Part shown: in pieces, positions 33,461 through 42,468 of the stretch
How the letters are laid out: each line of letters begins with the position of its first letter
How positions within the stretch are numbered: the stretch's first letter is position 1
Source: Emiliania huxleyi CCMP1516
Lineage: Eukaryota > Haptophyta > Isochrysidales > Noelaerhabdaceae
Assembly: GCF_000372725.1 (NCBI RefSeq)
Contig: NW_005195368.1
Span: forward strand, 160,429 to 224,428
Reading direction: 5' to 3'
DNA length: 64,000 bases
Translations under genes and position numbers: made by a program
The notes under the pieces: generated by a model
Databases searched by the model: none
The model's input: the letters and a program-made list of their open reading frames with translations, nothing else
What the model was told of the DNA's origin: nothing

Positions 33461-34378
33461 TCATTCCAGGAGAGCCCTGGCCTTGGCGGCTCGGAATTCC
33501 TCATCCGTCAAAGCACCGCTCTGCTTGAGCTCGGCGAGCCTTTCGAGCTTCGCAGCGATGCCTGCCTCCTCGCGCTGCATCACTTGCTGCGGTACCGCGG
33601 GTGTGACAACGGGCACCGAGCCGACCACGACCTCTGCAGAATAGTGCTGGTTCCTGAGCGAGGTGACGGTCGACTGCACGTCCATGCGCTCCTGTCTGAG
33701 CTCGTCGTTCCATTGGATACGGATTGAACACACGTGCGTCACGATCCAGTTGGCAGGACCGAGCTCCACCTCCCAAACGTGGTCCCGCAAGCCATATTCG
33801 CAGTCGCAGCAAAGTCCCGCATCCTCACGTGTGCTCACATTGTTACGGTGGGTGAGTCGCAGAGTGCGCGCAGCCCGCCGAACATCCTCGTCGCTGGCGC
33901 GGAAGGCGAGGGTGCGCACCCTACCTGCGCTCTGCTGGAGCAACTGGATAACCCCATCGCGACTGAGCGTGGCCACGTCGGTGTCGTCGACCTTCATGAG
34001 CACCACGTTTCCACCGCGGTTTCCAACGACATATGCAGCAGCTCTGGTCTCTGATCGCGCTGCCGTCGCCGCGGTTAGCTTTTGCTCGAGCACGCTGTCT
34101 TGCACAGCCTTGCACAAGATGCCACCTGCGCCTCCATCGTCTAAGAATCTGAGGCCCAGCGGGCCCGGCGGCGCTGTGACCACAAAGTCGGACGGCGCCT
34201 GAACCGGCTCGACGGTGTACTGGGGCAAGGCTGCAGCGAGGAGATCGATTTGGCGCTGGAGATCTGCGGTGACGATCTGCCCGAAGACGACTGGATCGGG
34301 ATCGAGGAGGGCGGGGGGGCTGCTCGGCCGCCGCACCTCCCTTGAAGTTGGCCGGCCGCTGAAGCTTGGATCTGACAT
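33461..34378 (-). CDS. PDZ-like domain protein with C-terminal SHOCT motif
   Basis: Intronless, 305 residues from ATG 34378. A PDZ-like fold covers about 65-165: PLGLRFLDDGG in the position of the carboxylate-binding loop, then GNVVLMKVDDTDV and RDGVIQLLQQ. A Cys-containing middle (CCDCEYGLRDHVWEVELG) follows, and the C-terminus is a SHOCT-type helix pair (LAELKQSGALTDEEFRAAKA). PDZ domains bind C-terminal peptides; SHOCT is a short oligomerisation-type motif. The combination suggests a scaffold. The frame continues another 108 codons upstream, but that part is low-complexity, so the internal ATG was chosen. Confidence 0.7.
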   Translation of the reverse strand: MSDPSFSGRPTSREVRRPSSPPALLDPDPVVFGQIVTADLQRQIDLLAAALPQYTVEPVQAPSDFVVTAPPGPLGLRFLDDGGAGGILCKAVQDSVLEQKLTAATAARSETRAAAYVVGNRGGNVVLMKVDDTDVATLSRDGVIQLLQQSAGRVRTLAFRASDEDVRRAARTLRLTHRNNVSTREDAGLCCDCEYGLRDHVWEVELGPANWIVTHVCSIRIQWNDELRQERMDVQSTVTSLRNQHYSAEVVVGSVPVVTPAVPQQVMQREEAGIAAKLERLAELKQSGALTDEEFRAAKARALLE

Positions 34379-36692
34379 ACCGCAGCGAGCGGTCGCAACG
34401 CCACGTGCTGGCGTCAATCGGCCAGGCGCCGGCGGGCAGTTATCAGGGAACTTGTCGTGATCTGTGATCTGTGAGGGTCCGCCCGCAGGCGCATTTTGTA
34501 TACCGAGGCGGTGCCCGGTGCCGAACCTGTCGGACCTTGAGACAGCATGTAGATCCCTGGGCGAGGGTGATGGCGTCCCCGTCGGGTCAGGGCTGAAGGC
34601 GGGGGAGACCAACCCGATCTCTCCGTCCGGCGTCCCGGGAGCGTGATTGACACCTCCCCCTGCGCCAGCAGCCCCGTGGAGGTAGACCGCTCGTCTAGCC
34701 AATCAGCCTTAAGCGAGCGGCCTGGCCGTTGGAATGGCCGAGTTTGGCGGGGGGGAGGCCAATGACCTGCCTAGTATAAGCCGACATGCCAGGCATGCCG
34801 ACCTTTCGGAGCCCCCCCTCGAGACGCGAGGCCAGCGCACTTGGGGCCGAGCCCCAGTGTGCACTGTATGGACGAGAAATGCCTGAGAGGGTGGGGAGGG
34901 AGGCGTGAGGCGCGAGGTGGGGGCGTGGGGGCGCGGGGCGCGGGGCGTGCGTGGGACGCGCGGCGTGAGGCGCAGGGCGTGACCGCCCCCCGCCCGACCC
35001 TCACCCGCGCATGCGCCTGCCGCCCGCACCGCCTCCCCCATGCGCGCCCACGACGCCAGCCGCCTCGCCCGCCGCCCCGCCCGCCGCCCGCCGTCTCGCC
35101 TGGCCCTCGCGCCTGCCCGCTCGACCGCCGCCCCCGCCGGCGTCTCGACGGCCGCCCCACCCGCCCTCTGATCCTGTGGCCTCGCTGTAGAAATCGACGC
35201 AGCAACGACCGCGCCCAAAAGTCGTACTCGGGCGGCAGCCATTCGTTGGTGACGTAAAAGCGGACTCGTCCAGCGTCCAGGACGCACCAGAAACCGGGCG
35301 GAGGCAGCCGCCCTCCGCCTCTGCCGCAGCAGCCGCCCCGCCCGCTCCCCAAACCCGTGGCCACTCGAGAAAAAAAGACGCGGCGCCAGCCGCGCCCGAC
35401 GAGCCCGAGCGTCCTATCGCGGCGGTGACGTAGATGAGGACACGCCCAGGAATGAGGGGTAGGCGAGGGCAGCCGCCCTCCCCACCCACCGCCGGCGGCA
35501 GACCGCCAGCGGGAACCTCCAGCAGGGCAGAGCCTCTGGCTCTGCCGAGGCTCTGCCAACCTCTGCGGCCCGCGCCACGCGGGCGCCGCATTCCGCCTCT
35601 CGAGCGCGCGCCGCCGCGGCCCCCGCCGCCAGCCGCCGCCTGTCGCCGCCTCCCGCCGGCCAGCTCGTACCAGCCAACCCGCAAGAGGAGCCTCGCTCTC
35701 GTACCAGCCGCAAGAGGAGCGGCCGAGCGCCAAGGCGCCCGTGCGGCGAGCAGCCCTGCAGCACCTTCTGCACCCTGCTGCAGGAGAATGTTCTCCTGGA
35801 GCAATGTGCAGCAATGCGCAGAGCTGCGCGCACGCGCGCGGAGGGCAGAAGAACCCTCGCCGAGGATGACGACCGCGTGGCGGCGCGGCGGCGCTCGCCG
35901 GCGCTCGCCGGAAGCGGCACTGCCCTGCCCGGCACAACCAGGTTAGTGGCACGGCACCCGCTCCTGTGCTCGCGACGTGCCCGCGCTGCGCGTCGGTCGC
36001 GACCTACGCGCCGGGCGCTCGGCGCACCCAAGTCCAAGCTGGAGTTGATCGTTGCTTCCCTTTCGCGAGGCGGTGCGGACTGCCGGAGGCCTCGAGCATG
36101 GCATCGGCTCTCCACGTGCCTATCTCACATACGCGGCTGCCATTTCCACCTGCCAGCGGGCGCGACACAATGGCTACTATAATTTGGTAGGAAGTTTGGC
36201 GATCGCTCGGCAACCAGCCCCAGCAGGTGATTCCTGATTCGTGCGCGCTCTCTCCGGCGTGCCTGAATGCGAGCTTCCGATCGCGGAACACTGGAGCCTC
36301 TCTCAAGGTAAAAGCTCTCACACAGCTCGTGCACACAGAGTGCTGAGAGCGGCGACAACATATGTCATATGTGTAGAGCCGTACTGTAGTCCGTGTTACC
36401 ATACAAGTTGCGGGACATCTCTTTTCTTACTTGTGTGTGAGGAGAGTGAGGTACACCGCAGCACCGCACGTCCACGTGTCGTAGAGTCGTGCTGTGTGGT
36501 GCCCCAAAACAGCCAACAGGGTTTACACTCCTTATCTTCGAATAAATTGCATCTCGTCGCCTGCATAAGCGATAAGGGCATCACCATCAGCGCCATCACA
36601 TCGCTGTCACACATATGATCATCACGCTCATGCCCAGCCAGGGAGCCAGCAGCCCGGCTGAGAGACCCCTCTCGGTCAGAACCTGTTGCTCT
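34379..36692. other. Long region without a convincing gene
   Basis: Extremely GC-rich sequence (34770-35950) has long overlapping frames on both strands, as expected by chance at this composition. One minus-strand stretch (about 35180-35290, FYVTNEWLPPEYDFW) looks less random and could be an exon. 35950-36690 is more balanced and shows nothing recognisable. Confidence 0.4.
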
Positions 36693-38050
36693 CTACCGGC
36701 TGAGCCGTCCAGAAGCAACCCGCATCACGTTCTTCGCGAGGACCGGCGAGCTGTTGAGGCCGAGCTGCGGGATCGACGCGCGCGGCGAGGCGGAGGCCTT
36801 GCTTCCTTCGGAGGGCAGCAGCGTCTCCTTGAGCGGCTCGCCGTCCTCCAGGCCGGGCAAGGCGACCGAGCCGTTGTACACGGCGGTGCCAAAGAGGAGC
36901 ACGACGGTGCCGAGAAGTTGCACGTACGACGCGGGCCAGGTCCACTCCTCTCCGGCAGTGCCGCTCGAGACGAGGTAGAAGATGATCAGCGATGAGATCC
37001 AGACGAAGACGGGCCGGAAGTTGTCGAGGATGGCGTGCCAGACGGAGGAGAGCATGTACGTGATGACGATCGAGAGCGAGTTGAGGACGAAGATGAGCGA
37101 GGTGTAGCAGGCGATGAAGCCGAGCAGCGTCATGTTGTGCGAGATCTTGTGGAGGGTGTTGAACGGGTCCTCGTAGTGGCCGTGGTCGACGCCTGGCATG
37201 GCGTAGGCGATCGGGTAGAGCACGAGGCCGCAGAGGACGAAGCCGAAGGCACCCTCCGTGCCGATGAGCAGCAGGGGCGGGCAGTCCATGTCCGCCATCA
37301 CCTTCTCCTCGTACACGTACTGGAAGGACTGCATCAGCGTGCCGAGTGCGGTCACCGCCATGCCGAGGATCGGATTTTGCCCCTCGGCGTGCACCGCGAG
37401 CCGCCGCCCCTCCGCCTCCGGCGCCTTGCCACCCATCGTGGATGAGTAGCCGACGATGGCGATGGCGACGGCGATGACTACGACGCCGGCCCACTGCGTC
37501 TTGTTGAGAGGGTCGTTGAGCACAAAATTCTTCATCAGCGCGACGAGGACGATCGCACCGCCTCGCAGCAGCTGCCAGATCGAGGCCGGGATGTGGAGGA
37601 GGCCGACTGTGGTCAGCGCCGTCGCGAGAAGGTCAAAGACCGAGGGCAGGCCCAGCAGCAGCACGCCCTTGAGACCGAGCTTCGGCGTGTCGGGCATGCC
37701 TGAGTCCTTGGACTTGCAGGCCTCGTTGATGAAGTGCGCCGGCAGCGCACAAGACATGCCCAGAAACATGGCGAACGTGAAGAAGATGGGGAATTTTGTG
37801 TTTTCCATCTCGCCCGTGTAGCCCTCGGTGGTCATGCCCATCGCTGCCTGCGGCGAGCACTCGGAGGTGGTGAGGGCGGCGCATCGGTGGTGAGGGCGGC
37901 GTATCGGTGGAGGGGTACAGGCGAGATTGGCATCGGCGCCTTGCAAAAGATGGTGCAGAAGGTGCCGGCGAAAAGAGCGACCAGGAAGACGATAGCCGCG
38001 GCTGGCGTGCACGGTGCGTCACCGCCATCACCGTGCCCTCCTCTGCCCAT
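36693..38050 (-). CDS. SLC35F6-like DMT-superfamily transporter
   Basis: Two exons, 37940-38050 and 36693-37847, joined by a GC-AG intron, give about 421 residues. Ten or so hydrophobic helices are visible, including AAAIVFLVALFAGTFCTIFC, KFPIFFTFAMFLGMSCALPA, GVVVIAVAIAIVGYS and YVQLLGTVVLLFGTAVYNG. The internal pair of EamA-like halves and SIWQLLRGGAIVLVALM resemble the SLC35F6 group of nucleotide-sugar-transporter relatives. The substrate is uncertain. The C-terminal tail is hydrophilic (LLPSEGSKASASPRASIP). Exon 1 encodes only the first helix. Confidence 0.88.
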
Positions 38051-38075
38051 GGGACTCGAGCCAGTGCCGCCGGCA

Positions 38076-38415
38076 CGCGAGGAGACGGGCCGCCGCGCCG
38101 GCGCGGGAGAGTTCGACTCGAAGAATTGCGAGAATTCACTCCCTTAAGTCTCCTACTTGAAAGTGAGTCCTTCGGTAATCGCGGGTTAGCGTGGGTACAC
38201 CCGGGTTAAGCCACACTAACCCGGCATGGGTTAGCACGGGTCAGAACGGGTTACCATAACCCGACGCTAACCCGACGCTAACCCGGCACTAACCCGTCCT
38301 AACGTATGCGGCCCCAAAGCAGCGCGGGGTAACGCCGGGGTAGTCTCGGGTCGCGAGGAGACGGGCCGCCGCGCCGGCGGGAGAGTTTCGAGTCGAAGAA
38401 TTGCGAGAATTCAGT
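38076..38415 (+). repeat. ~65-bp direct repeat flanking a TAACCCG-rich block
   Basis: GAGGAGACGGGCCGCCGCGC then GAATTGCGAGAATTCA occur at 38079-38136 and, slightly changed, at 38355-38413. Between them, 38200-38320 holds repeated TAACCCG(A/G)C in both orientations. The left copy overlaps the 5' region of the SLC35F6-like gene. Confidence 0.8.
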
Positions 38416-38629
38416 TCGTTTCAAAACGTCGTGGCCCCGGTGGCGGTGAACCTTCTTCGTTTCACTTTTGTACCGCTAGGATTGAGAGTGAGCAGCCCTC
38501 CTCGCAATCGTAGCATCTCTGTACGATTGCTAGCACCTACGCTCGCAATCCTACATCTTCTTCACATACAACTCGACTCATCCGATCTGCAAGAGTCAAC
38601 ATAGACCAGTTGGAAGTGGCGTCACGGGC

Positions 38630-39471
38630 TCACGGCATTCGTTTGGCGATCGAGCCTCCCTCCGATGGCGCCTTGACTGCTGCCTGCGCTCTGGCCTCGG
38701 CGATCAGCGCGTCGTCCAAGGCGCCGACCGGCGCGACGACGACCGCCTTGCCGCCGTCTTGGTGCTGCAGGCCGACCAAGCAGAACGTGCACGGGCAATC
38801 GCTCAAGCACGGCTTGCCGTGCCGCGACCAGTTGTAGGTGTAGACGGTGCCGACGTCCGCGACAGACTCATGTGCCAGGTTGTGCGACTCAGCCAGTTCG
38901 TGCACCTAGGTTGGGGTTAGGGTTAGGGTTAGGGTTAGGTTACGGTTACGGTTAGGGTTACGGTTAGGGTTACCAGCCGGCGGTAGTATCCGTTGATCGG
39001 CGGCGTCACATAGAAGCGGCACGCGCCGCTGGCCACTCGCCGGCAGCCGTTCTCCGCCTCGCCCAAGATGCGCGCGTGCGTGGCCTGCGCTCTCAGCTCG
39101 TTCCGCTCGCGCTCTGCGGCGGTTGGAGTGCTCGCGTCGTCGGTTGGAGTGCTCGCGTCGTCCTCGTACGGGTCTCGGCGCTCTGCACGCTGCCGCGCCG
39201 CTGCCCATTCGGCCGCTGTGTCATCTTCGTGCGCCGCCGAGTGGCGCTGCTGTGATGCCGCCGCCGCTTCCGACGACTCGGCCGCCCGCAGCTCCCTCAG
39301 TAGCCTCCTCGCTTCGGCTCTGCTCGGCTCCGAGGCGGCGGCGCAAGCGTCGATCGCGGCCTCGAGGGCGTCGACGGCCCGTGAGGTTATGGCCGCACGC
39401 AGCTCGGCCGTGGAGGCACGCTGCTCGCGCAGTGCAGCGGCCTCCTCCGCGATGTACTCGCGGCAGCTCAT
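38630..39471 (-). CDS. R3H-domain protein
   Basis: Exons 38974-39471 and 38630-38905 with a 68-base GT-AG intron encode 257 residues. The N-terminal part is helical, Ala/Glu/Arg-rich (EEAAALREQRASTAELRAA). The R3H domain spans the splice: FYVTPPINGYYRRL before it and VHELAESHNLAHESV after it, keeping the R-x3-H signature. R3H domains bind single-stranded nucleic acid. The C-terminus has a Cys cluster (CLSDCPCTFC). ATG 39471 is the first ATG; the codon at 39480 is GTG. The phase-0 intron falls inside the R3H signature, between residues -1 and +1 of RRL|VHE. Confidence 0.82.
38906..38973 (-). repeat. Intron made of telomere-like CCCTAA/CCGTAA repeats
   Basis: The whole 68-base intron of the R3H gene reads GTAACC(CTAACC/GTAACC)n and ends CAACCTAG. 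The plus strand is GGGTTA/CGGTTA units. Splice sites GT and AG arise from the repeat itself. Confidence 0.9.
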
Positions 39472-39566
39472 ATGGACCACGAAACAGGCGCAAGGCGCTG
39501 TCAGGGCCCGGGCTTCCTACTCGAGTAGCCGGATAGGGGGTCTGTCCACACAGTAGGGTAGGGTGT

Positions 39567-40070
39567 CGAATAGGTATATTGTTTAGCCTAAGCACGCTTT
39601 TCTCGCCAAGTACTATCTATATTCTTTTGCTTATATTCTCGCCAGACCATCTATATTCTCGAGAATATTCTCGAATATTGAGAATATTTTCACCACGCGA
39701 GAGGTCAGCGGACGCCAAAAATCGCTCTAAAGTAGAGGTTTGTGCTCCCAAACCGCTCAGGAACGTCGAAAACTTAAAGATTTCCGTCTGCATCGACCCA
39801 AAACCTACTGTTGAGGGGGCAAAAGAGCTGCTTCGAGAAGCTGTAGTCAAGACCGTTCTAGACGCCGCGATGTAACGTCGAGAATATTCAAGAATATCTT
39901 GAGACTCGAGGTCAACCAAGGTCAAGGGCTGAAGAAAACTCGTAGATTCTTGAGAAAAAGCCGCGCCGGGGCATCTATATTCTCGAGAATATTCTCGAAT
40001 ACGAAAGTGCGCGGGACCATCTATATTCTCGGAGATATTCGAGAATATTGTGCTTAGGCCAATATATTGT
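39567..40070. mobile_element. Non-autonomous DNA element with terminal inverted repeats
   Basis: The ends read TATATTGTTTAGCCTAAGCAC (39570-39590) and, inverted, GTGCTTAGGCCAATATATTG (40048-40068). Inside each end are inverted TATTCTCGAGAATATTC palindromes. The core (about 39690-39875) has an open stretch (KVEVCAPKPLRNVENLKISV) that may be a captured or decayed coding piece; no transposase is seen. The composition is AT-rich, unlike the genome. Family unassigned. Confidence 0.75.
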
Positions 40071-40205
40071 TGGCAAATCAAGAGTGATAAGGGAGAACCT
40101 CCACACTGGCTGGCCCCTCCCAGATAGGTAGGTAGGTTGGTCTTGTTTCGCCCAAAAGGGCCTGTGCCCGGAAAGGGCGTCGAGTCCGTCCGTGTCGAGT
40201 GTTTA

Positions 40206-40318
40206 CTAGCTCCGAGTAGAGGGGGCGTTCTGCTGCTAGGGGAAACCTGGAGCGCGGAGCTAACCCTCGGAGACCCGTGTTTACTTTACGGCCCTCTACC
40301 TGCGAACGCGCACCCCCC
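40206..40318 (-). repeat. Dispersed ~112-bp repeat, copy B (inverted to 28532-28643)
   Basis: Reverse complement of copy A at 28532-28643, with a few single-base and 1-2-base differences. It lies in a gene-free stretch just after the TIR element. Confidence 0.85.
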
Positions 40319-40766
40319 CCTAGGGGTCAGGGCTCTCGTGGGCTCTCTAGCCCGTAGCCCGATCCCGATCATCCGGCCCGCTGGGTGCGCTTCTTAGCTC
40401 CCCGGCCCTGGATGTGAGGCTGATGACTGCACTCCAAGTGCTCCAAGTGCTTAAATTCGCGCACCTGGTGTCCGCACTGCCGCATGGTGCGAGCCGCCAC
40501 TCATGAGAAGGTCTCCGCTCCTGCGATGCTTTTGCTGTCTGCGTCAATGCAGCATCCCATCGAGCGCGTCACTATGACCTGACCCCTCTGATAACCGACG
40601 TCGCCAACGGCAAGCCTGCGTCTGTGTCAGTAGGCGTTGCAATGAGTTGCAATTTTTTTCTCGTATGCTTGCCGAGGTGCAGTCGAGCTCTACCGGTGTG
40701 GGATATGTGGTGTAGGGGTTGGAGACGGACCACACACACCCTCCAAGCTAGAAGCGATAATACGCA

Positions 40767-41175
40767 CTACTTCGGTCTGCACAGCATCTTCCCCCACCGC
40801 TCACCCAACCAGCAGAGACCGGCCCTCCGGGCAAGCATGCTTGTGGTGCGCTGGTGCGTGTGGCAGCCTTCGCAGAGCCACACCGCGGCCTTCTGGCGCT
40901 GCGTGCATTCCCGGTAAGACTTGCGGCTAAATAACACCGCCCCGTCCGACCTTGACATGGTCCCACCCGTCGCGTCGGGCATCTTGTCGGCCGTCGGCAC
41001 GGCATCCGGCGCGTCGTCACCACGCAGCCCGTCTGGTTCCGGGCCTGAGTGCACAGTATCGAGCCAGCCAAGCTCCACCGCTAGCGCCTGGCAGGAAGCG
41101 CACTTCCCGCCGCCCGTATAGTACCCAACATGCCGGCCATGGAGCCGTCGAGGCTTAGGCAGTGGCCTTCTGGTT
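40767..41175 (-). CDS. Small Cys-containing open frame, possible zinc-finger exon
   Basis: An open frame ends at 40767 and contains GKCASCQALAVELGWL and KAAVWLCEGCHTHQRT, two C-x2-C pairs that could bind zinc, and then a tail ending MLCRPK. No in-frame ATG was found near the beginning (the apparent start is GTG), so this would have to be a 3' exon or the 3' end of an unspliced gene. No family was recognised. Confidence 0.3.
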
Positions 41176-41236
41176 TCTTTCTTTCAAGCAGAGTCGACGA
41201 CAAAGAATTCAGAAACGGCGAGAGGATTTCAGAGGA

Positions 41237-42250
41237 TCATTCAGGCAACGACTCAAGTGTTGCTTGGCGCAGTTCGCCCGGGCTGCCACGGACGCTCCGC
41301 GAGCCGAAACAAGCCTTCTTCTTCTTCTTCGCGCCGGCGGCGGCGGCGGGCTTGGCCTGCGGCTCGAGGTTAACCTGGAAGGCCTCGCCGCACTTGCAGC
41401 GCACCGTGCTCAGCCGGCCCGGCCGCAGCATGTCCAAAATGTCGGTACCGCACGAAGGGCAGCGGAACTTGCAATGCTCCAGCGCTGGACCTGACACGAC
41501 GGCACCCCCGACGACGCCGTCCGCCGTGCCCTCAGCCGCGCCGCCGCCGGTTTCGTCGCCGCCACGCAGCAACGAGCGAATCTCCGTGAGCTGCACGCGA
41601 GCATGCGGGCGAAGGCAGCAGAGCTTCGCGCGGCAGTAGACGATGAAGAAGGGCACATACAAGAGCGTCTGCACGGCGCCCGACGTCCACGCCTGCGGCT
41701 GCCAGTAGTAGGGCTCGCGACGGTAGCGCTGCGCCCAGTTGCCCAGATAGAAGGCGCGGTACAGGGCCAGCAGAAAAATGTAGTGAGAGACCGCCGAGCG
41801 GGAGGAGCCCTCGCGCACAATGAGCACCAGCTGCGGCACCGCCGCCACCGCCTCGAGGTAGAGCGACGAAGCCCAAAGGTTCTCGAACGGGCTCGTGCGG
41901 TCCATGCTGGTGGCATAGCCTAGCAGGAGTGACGGCAGCACGAGCAGCAGCAGCGTGCTGAGCGGCCGAAGATCGGTCGAGTAGTTGCGCGTGCGGCGCA
42001 GCGCGGGCACGCAGTGGCAGGCGGAGACGACACAGACAGCGAGCGACAGGTAGGCTAGCTTGGTGCACCAGTTGTACAAGCTCAGGAAGTTCCACGCGAG
42101 GTCCTGATAACGCCAGGCGTAAACGAGCAAGAGGAGCTCCTGCGTTCGCAGCGACAGGCCCGCTGCCGAGCGCGAGCAGCAGAGGATGAGCAGTAGAACC
42201 GCCCACGCCAGCGCGTGGCTCGCGTCGCCGGCCAGGCGGAAGACGGTCAT
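41237..42250 (-). CDS. ER lumen retention (KDEL) receptor with C-terminal zinc ribbon
   Basis: Intronless. From ATG 42250 the product is 337 residues. Residues 1-215 are a full ERD2: FRLAGDASHALAW, then TQELLLLVYAWRYQDL, YNWCTKLAYLSLAV, YLEAVAAVPQLVLI, SHYIFLLALYRAFYLGNW and VQTLLYVPFFIVY. KDEL receptors return escaped ER proteins from the Golgi. Beyond the usual 212 residues there is a linker and a zinc-ribbon-like module, CPSCGTDILDML..VRCKCGEAF, then a Lys-rich tail. ATG 42250 fits the family N-terminus; ATG 42307 would add 19 residues. The extra module is unusual for this family. Confidence 0.88.
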   Translation of the reverse strand: MTVFRLAGDASHALAWAVLLLILCCSRSAAGLSLRTQELLLLVYAWRYQDLAWNFLSLYNWCTKLAYLSLAVCVVSACHCVPALRRTRNYSTDLRPLSTLLLLVLPSLLLGYATSMDRTSPFENLWASSLYLEAVAAVPQLVLIVREGSSRSAVSHYIFLLALYRAFYLGNWAQRYRREPYYWQPQAWTSGAVQTLLYVPFFIVYCRAKLCCLRPHARVQLTEIRSLLRGGDETGGGAAEGTADGVVGGAVVSGPALEHCKFRCPSCGTDILDMLRPGRLSTVRCKCGEAFQVNLEPQAKPAAAAGAKKKKKACFGSRSVRGSPGELRQATLESLPE

Positions 42251-42468
42251 TCGCTGGAGGTCCTCGCCGATGGTACGCGTGAAGGGCTGGTCCCAGGGAG
42301 CGAGCATGCCGCCGGGGCGCTGATTTGGGTTCCAAGCAAGAATTTCTCTATTTTTGGGCACCTGGACCTTCAGCAAGGCGAGGCGGCCGTGGTCAGGAGC
42401 TGCTGTTCACACCCTGCACAGACTCTCGTTACGATTTTGTGCGTCGGTGAGCTGACGGCGTCAAACCC
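42251..42468. promoter_or_regulatory. Short divergent promoter region
   Basis: Only about 220 bases separate the start codons of the KDEL receptor (-) and the RING protein (+), so both promoters must overlap here. AAGAATTTCTCTATTTTTGG at about 42339 resembles the A/T-rich motif near other gene starts. Confidence 0.5.

Noticed and set aside
34771-35952. Long minus-strand frame of 393 codons with a facing plus-strand frame
   Set aside because: Extreme GC content removes stops from several frames at once. The product is Arg/Ala/Gly low-complexity with no domain, apart from one short less random stretch at 35180-35290.
38200-38973. Possible true telomere or chromosome end
   Set aside because: The telomere-like repeats are short, interrupted, in both orientations and flanked by normal genes on both sides.
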